In this document: positions 59,018-64,000 of the stretch, piece by piece
Layout of the letters: the number at the start of each line of letters is the position of its first letter
Position numbering within the stretch: the stretch's first letter is position 1
Assembly: GCA_027422505.1 (NCBI GenBank)
Contig: JAPQWV010001104.1
Span: 1-64,000 of the forward strand
Reading direction: 5' to 3'
DNA: 64,000 nucleotides
Source: Craterostigma plantagineum
Lineage: Eukaryota > Streptophyta > Magnoliopsida > Lamiales > Linderniaceae
The notes under the pieces: generated by a model
The model's database searches: none
The model's input: the letters and a program-made list of their open reading frames with translations, nothing else
What the model was told of the DNA's origin: nothing
Made by a program: the position numbers and the translations under genes

Positions 59018-60119
59018 TCATCGATCGTAACGGTTGACGTTCATCACTTTACGTAGGTGATTATTTCTTTTCCCATTGTATAAGTCATAAGGTTCCCAAA
59101 TATAATCCAACGGACATGGCCTCATCTCATCGAGCCTAGCCCAAGGCTTTCCTTTCCCACTCCAATGCATTAGGCTCACCGGCCCAGGGTGCAACGGCCG
59201 GCAAGAACCGGCCACGTTGTCGCCGCCGAGGCCGTGCTGGTTCCAGCGGTGGTCCACGGCCTCCACGCCGCCGCCGAACACCAGCAAGAACGGCGGCAGA
59301 GAACCCACTCGTATATCCTCTTCTGCCTCTGCACTGCCATCCACTGCTCTATCTTTTCCCTAAAATGCCCTTCCCTCCATTTCTCGAGATCTATCACCAT
59401 CACGCCCGTGTTGAAGTAGCACGGGTTTTTCGACCCGAAAACGCCGGAGAGGGTCGGGTCGGACCAGAAAGCGTCGGTGAAGTACTTTGTGAAGTTGGCG
59501 TGGCAGTACTCCGGCGCGGCGACGACTTTGCCGGGGGAGAGCTCGACTTCCCAGAGCTTTCTGACGTCGTCGACGAGGATGAGATCTGAGTCCAGGTATA
59601 TGACACGTGTCACCGACGGGTCCAGGACGTCGCCGAGGTAGTTACGGGCGTAGTTCAGAGGGTTTTCCAGCGCCGACCGTAGGGAGGAGGAGATGAGGTT
59701 CATCACGGCGTCTTCCCGGAAGACGTGGACTCTGAAGCTGAGGGAGGGAAACGCCGAGCGAACCAATCGCGTGAGGACGCGTGGGCTGGCGATGGGGTCG
59801 AACTCGGCGGTGATGAAGTGGAAGAAGACGTTCTCCGGCACGCGGCGTGGCGGAGGACGGAGTGGACGGCGGCCATGGAGCCGCGGAGGTACTCGGAGTC
59901 GAGGGTCATGGCCACGTGGACGAATGAGGGGTCTCCTCCACGCGGGCAGTCGGCGGGGCTGTTGAGGTATTGCGGTGCCTCGGAGAATATTCCGGCGCCG
60001 CCGTAGTCTTCCGGCGTGGTGCGGATAGTGTGGGAGATCAACGGCGTGGATAGTAGGATTAGGAACAAGAATCCTACGGCGGAGATTGGAGGAGGGTGAA
60101 GGTGAAGAAGAAGAACCAT
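59018..60119 (-). CDS. GT8 galacturonosyltransferase-like (GATL) gene with two 1-bp frameshifts
   Basis: Starts at the ATG at 60119-60117. An N-terminal hydrophobic anchor (G-F-L-F-L-I-L-L) precedes V-H-V-A-M-T-L-D and [12 protein letters not shown]. The catalytic part has [12 protein letters not shown] (the DxD metal site, about 59569-59595), [34 protein letters not shown], and H-W-S-G-K-G-K-P-W near the end. These are GT8 GATL signatures (PARVUS-like). Members act in Golgi/ER pectin and xylan synthesis. The span equals about 367 codons, a normal length, with no intron. One base is missing near 59837 (after H-A-A-C) and one near 59306 (before G-S-L-P-P-F). Conservation on both sides suggests sequence error or a very recent pseudogene. 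Confidence 0.9.
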
Positions 60120-60432
60120 TTTTTATTTTTGTGAGAAATGGTTCGTTCTTTTGGTTTTGTGGGTTGGAGCTTTTTGCAAGTGTGAATGTGTTCTTATGTA
60201 TTGAATGATGAAGTCAATGAATGAATGTACAGACACACAGCCAAGAGATTGACAGCTGGGATTATAACATGATAACATGTCATAAAGAGAGTTTGTAATA
60301 ACTAATCATTTTTAATTTCACGAAATTATTAGGACTGATTTTATTGCAATCCATTATCTGATATTTAATTTGTTAAATGAGGCGAAATATGTGGTGGCGT
60401 AAAAATGTTCATAATGAAATATGGAAATGCCT
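60120..60432. other. Upstream region of the GATL gene
   Basis: On the minus strand this is the 5' UTR and promoter side. It is A/C-rich near the start codon. I see no definite TATA box. Confidence 0.4.
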
Positions 60433-60792
60433 CGCGATAGGCAAAATTATAAAAATGGGTCACTAAGTATGCCAATTTTCGATTTTGGATCACTATGTTT
60501 ACCAGTTATAAAACTAGGTCACTAAGAATGTATATATTAACAAATTGGTCACTAGTTACAAAACTAAGTCACCAAGTATGTATATGTAACAAAACAATGT
60601 CACTAAATATGTATATAGTTACAAATTTGGGTCACTAAGTATGTATATAATAAGAAAAAATAGGTCCGTGGACCGTGACCCAATTTTGTTATTATATATA
60701 TACTTAGTGACCTAGTTTTGTAACTGAAATGGCCCAAAATAAAAAATTGGCATACTTAGTGACTCATTGGTATAGTTTTCCCCCTTGCGATA
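60433..60792. mobile_element. Foldback MITE with GTCACTAAGTATGTATAT tandem motifs
   Basis: AATGGGTCACTAAGTATGCC (from 60454) is mirrored by GGCATACTTAGTGACTCATT (ending 60768). The imperfect pairing extends outward through GCGATAGGCAAAATTAT and its mirror ending TTGCGATA. The interior repeats GTCACTAAGTATGTATAT about five times. No coding. Confidence 0.7.
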
Positions 60793-61146
60793 CAAATAAA
60801 GAACCTAACACACAAGTTACTTCGCGCGTGTTATAACTGAGCTCAAGGGCTGCGAAATGAAGTACACGCGCTGATAGCACGAAGCTTTTCTCATGAATGC
60901 ATTTCTAATTGTAGTTGGTAGTTGCTATACAATGTGGCACTAACATACATATATTGGAAAATATTTAAATTACAAAATGATATGCCTCAAAATTTTGTTG
61001 AAGCTAATGTTCAATACGATTTCTATAAAACGAGATTGCTCCCTCTTGTTCCCAATGGAACATAGTTATTGTCTCCCGAGATACAACACATACGTTTCGA
61101 AATAGAAATACATTAAATTTCAAAACCGACGAATATTGTCGGAAGC
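60793..61146. other. Spacer before the copia element
   Basis: No gene. TGTTGAAG occurs at about 60998, as at the proposed LTR start at 61147, so the LTR may begin earlier than called. Confidence 0.35.
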
Positions 61147-61323
61147 TGTTGAAGAATATGGAGACTAGAGAGTAAATTAGGGAATAAGTTTCTAACGGAC
61201 TAATTTCCAACGGTCGTATTGTTGCCTATATGTTGGCTATCATTGTACAATAAAAAATATAACTCAAATATGAAATGCGATCATTCTCCTTTATCTCTAT
61301 ATCTATACTATGAAAAACTAACA
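61147..61323 (+). repeat. Copia 5' LTR (about 177 bp)
   Basis: TGTTGAAG at the start, CTAACA at the end, directly followed by a PBS-like sequence. No second LTR is in the window to confirm the left edge. Confidence 0.5.
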
Positions 61324-61335
61324 TGGTATTGGAGC
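61324..61335 (+). other. Primer-binding site of the copia element
   Basis: TGGTATTGGAGC, two differences from TGGTATCAGAGC. Confidence 0.65.
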
Positions 61336-63680
61336 AGGCACTGCAGAAACAAAAGGATCTCGATCTCGAGGAGATCTCGACCATTGCAAAAAAACCACAT
61401 TCACAGATGCTCCCAAAACCATGTAAGAAATCAAACCATGGTTGGAAGCCAAAAGCCACAAAAAACCAGTGACTCTACTTTCTTGAGAACCCAAAACACA
61501 ATACGACACATCAAACAAAACTCTGATCTATCAAAAATCCCCATCACCAGACCCCTACATCTCTCCGTTCCTCTACATAATGGCCGCACCGATCCTAGCC
61601 ATCAAGAAACAGAGTGCAGCTGCGCCCAAAGCAAATGGGTTCCCTCAAAGAGCCCTAATATCAGAACCTTCGTGGTACCCGTGAGCTCCTCGACTCTCGG
61701 TACATCCGTCTCCGCCGCGACGAGTTGTTCGAGTCTGAGCCGGAGTTGTGCTGTGCACGAGAGAAGCTCGATGGGATGGATGAGGACGGATGAGGGAGTT
61801 AAGATCTTGGACGAGGACAGAGACAAACCTACAGAAGTCTCGATTGGAACAAATGGGAAACAAGATGAGACATTTGCATCGTGGAAAGAAAAGATCTCTT
61901 GGGAACATTCCAGAGAGAAATTTATGAGAATGGGTTATGGGTTGAACCTGGCAGATGGGCTGAAGCAAAAGGATTTGGAGATGCTAATGCCGTTGGGCTT
62001 GGGCCAATATGAATGAACCAGATCTCGAATTTTGTGCCCATAACAGGTAAACACAACACAGGTATGAAATCTCAATTCAATTTTACGGGTATGAGTTATG
62101 AAAATAGAAATATTTCGAAAGATCATTGGATAATAGATTCAGGAGCTACTGATCATATGACTTGTGATAGGAATAATTTATCAGATATAAAATATCAAAA
62201 CACATCTCAATACGTAACTGTAGCTAATGGAAATAAACAATAATAGATATAGGTACCTCAGAAGTTTTTTCAAAAACAATTACCGAATACTCTTTATTTG
62301 GCCGAATTAAAGTCAAACTTGTTATCCATTAAAAGAATTACTGAAGATCTTAATTGTAATGTAATCTTCACTGATAATAAAGTTATCTTTCAAAATAAAA
62401 CAATAGGAAGCATCATTGGGGAAGGAAGACTAGACAACGGGTTATATCTAGTAGACATTCCTATTAATGCCCTATACACCGCGAAAAGATCCTCTAACAA
62501 AGTAAAATTTTACATAAACGATTTGGTCATCCTTCATATAGAATTCTTACTAAAGTTTTTCCCAATTTTACTTTTGATACTCATAATTGTGATATTTGTA
62601 AATTTTCAAAACAAACTAGATTACCTTTTCATATATCTACAAATAAATCTGAAAAAATGTTTGATTTAATACATTCTGATGTGTGGGTCCAGCCCCAGTT
62701 GAATCTTACAATAATTTTAAATATTTTGTCACATTATAGATGATTATTCTCGCATCACATGGCTTTATTTACTAAAAAATAAATCTGATGTCTTTTCAAG
62801 TTTTTTAGAATTCTCAAATCTTGTGCTAAATCAGTATAATTCAAAATTAAAATCTTCAGATCTGATAATGGAACTGAATATGTAAATAGAAACTTTATAG
62901 AGTTTTTTAAACAAAACGGAATACTGCATCAAACAACATGTATCAATACTCCGGAACAAAATGGAGTATCTGAAAGAAAAAACCGTCATTTCCTTGAAGT
63001 GACGAGATCACTATTATTTCAAAATAATGTTCCTAAAGTATTTTGGTCCGATGCAGTACTTACAGCCACATACCTATTAACAGATTACCCACTGTAGTTT
63101 TGAATTGTAAAAGTCCAATGGAAATTCTCCTAAATAGGAAACCCAACTCGGGGCACTTGCGAGTCTTCAGATGTGTCTGTTATGTACACATCAAAAGACT
63201 TGACAAACTTGACTCAAACTCCGTAAAAGCTGTATTCTTAGGATATTCATCCCAAAGAAAGGTTACAAGTGTTATGATCCCAAAACAAAAAAATTATATA
63301 TTTCAAGGGATGTCACATTTCTCGAAGATGAATCATATTACCCTAATTTAGTAGAAGAATCAACGAATCTAATAGCAAAAATAATATACCTCTTCCCGAT
63401 TAACTTTCCTTGAAGAGACCAATCAAAAATATAATGCCATAATCGAAGACCGAAATGATATGGGAATTAAATGAAAACAATGAATCCTATTCAGGGGGAG
63501 AAAATAATGAAATCAAATAATTAGAAGATCAACTAGACCAACTAAGCGACCAACAAAATTCAATGACTATGTAACAATTATATAACATATCCTATCCAAA
63601 ATTATATTTCACATAGTAAGATATCGTCTCAACACAAAGGTTTTCTAACCTCTATAGAAAGAGAAGTTGAACCTACAAAT

Positions 63681-63683
<3 letters not shown>
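61336..63683 (+). pseudogene. Ty1/copia pol fragment (protease, GAG-pre-integrase, integrase)
   Basis: A degenerate gag-position stretch with frames open but little recognisable precedes the protease site W-I-I-D-S-G-A-T-D-H-M-T (about 62126-62161). The GAG-pre-integrase segment L-K-S-N-L-L-S-I-K-R follows at about 62310. Integrase catalytic motifs are spread over shifted frames: H-S-D-V-W, D-D-Y-S-R-I-T-W-L, F-R-S-D-N-G-T-E-Y (about 62857-62883), and P-E-Q-N-G-V-S-E-R-K-N-R-H (about 62951-62990). The linker R-P-T-K-F-N-D-Y-V and Y-P-type sequence follow. The order protease-integrase before any RT marks Ty1/copia. RT and RNase H are absent: the element stops at a microsatellite near 63,680. 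At least three frame changes make it dead. Confidence 0.85.
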
Positions 63684-63711
<28 letters not shown>

Positions 63712-63733
63712 GTGTGTGTGTATGTGTGTGTGT
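63680..63733. repeat. (TA)n(TG)n microsatellite
   Basis: TATATATA run followed by a GT repeat with one ATG interruption, right at the copia truncation point. Confidence 0.95.
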
Positions 63734-64000
63734 AAATTGTTGTATTGTCTTGATGATGGTTATAAATGCAATTAAACTATGGCAAAACTTAAAAAAAAAA
63801 AGAAATAAAATATATACTTAACTAAGACTAAGTATAAAATGTCAAAAAAATCAATTCCAGTCAACATTTTTTTTTTATAATAGGTACCTAATACGTAGCC
63901 GCTTGGTAGAAAATGGTACATCATAAAAATGTATTGTGGTACATGGTATATTGAAAAACATGTGTCATGCTTATAGAGATATCATATTAATATTTAGAAA
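63734..64000. other. Non-coding right edge, possible relative of the 1.4-kb MITE
   Basis: AT-rich. GGTACCTAA, TAGAAAATGGTAC and TGTGGTACATGG recall the element at 1361-1800. It continues beyond the window. Confidence 0.35.

Noticed and set aside
59189..59965. Several plus-strand frames opposite the GATL gene
   Set aside because: Shadows of a GC-rich coding region. The minus strand carries the GT8 motifs.
1..64000. tRNA, rRNA or other structured RNA genes
   Set aside because: None seen by eye. The only tRNA-like signals are primer-binding sites of retroelements.

Overview
This window looks like nuclear DNA from a flowering plant, most likely a eudicot. It is AT-rich and intron-bearing, and it is packed with plant transposon types: Ty3/gypsy and Ty1/copia elements primed by initiator-Met tRNA, a Helitron, a hAT element with a DUF659-type transposase, Stowaway-like and hAT-like MITEs, and a DUF1985/Ulp1 gene. 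The only gene I would call an ordinary host gene is a GT8 galacturonosyltransferase-like (GATL) gene at 59.0-60.1 kb on the minus strand. As given, it carries two single-base frameshifts. I cannot name the species.

Layout. 1-0.97 kb: 3' end of an LTR element (coding remnant, polypurine tract, 293-bp LTR). 1.36-1.80 kb: a MITE. 1.89-15.76 kb: a gypsy element (here G2) whose 5' LTR is split by a head-to-tail LTR-int-LTR-int-LTR array (2,000-13,612). The array has three 2.85-kb LTRs around two 1.5-kb gag-only internal regions, all on the minus strand. 15.76-19.28 kb: a further LTR (LTR D) inserted into the G2 protease and itself carrying a Stowaway-like MITE. About 19.28-36.09 kb: a large decayed Helitron with a Rep/Pif1-helicase pseudogene. 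The same interval holds a DUF1985-Ulp1-like protease gene, a GRF zinc-finger gene and a frameshifted WRN-like 3'-5' exonuclease, and it ends in a textbook Helitron hairpin plus CTAG. A second Helitron 3' end lies 134 bp further on.

36.33-55.01 kb: a complete but dead gypsy element of the same broad group as the array, flanked by the perfect 5-bp target duplication CAAGG. Its 3' LTR was later invaded by a Helitron-type insertion with nested MITEs (43,882-46,297) and by a 6.4-kb hAT transposon (48,517-54,879). The hAT in turn contains a 3.2-kb solo LTR (51,654-54,840). 56.07-56.94 kb: a hAT-like MITE with a perfect 8-bp target duplication. 59.0-60.1 kb: GATL. 60.43-60.79 kb: a MITE. 61.15-63.68 kb: a copia fragment (LTR, PBS, protease, integrase) that stops at a TA/TG microsatellite.

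How things relate. The array elements have LTR ends, a PBS and a PPT but no pol, so they would have needed a relative such as the 36.3-kb element to supply reverse transcriptase and integrase. The four LTR families on this clone differ over most of their length, yet they share one block of about 150 bp. That block contains a stem-loop whose loop varies while the stem keeps pairing; this is the strongest sign of an undescribed functional element here. The second is the possible cargo of the Helitron (protease, zinc finger, exonuclease), with ACGACTG motifs scattered through its non-coding parts. One-base indels in conserved reading frames recur in transposons and in the GATL gene. Raw-read support should be checked before calling the GATL gene dead.
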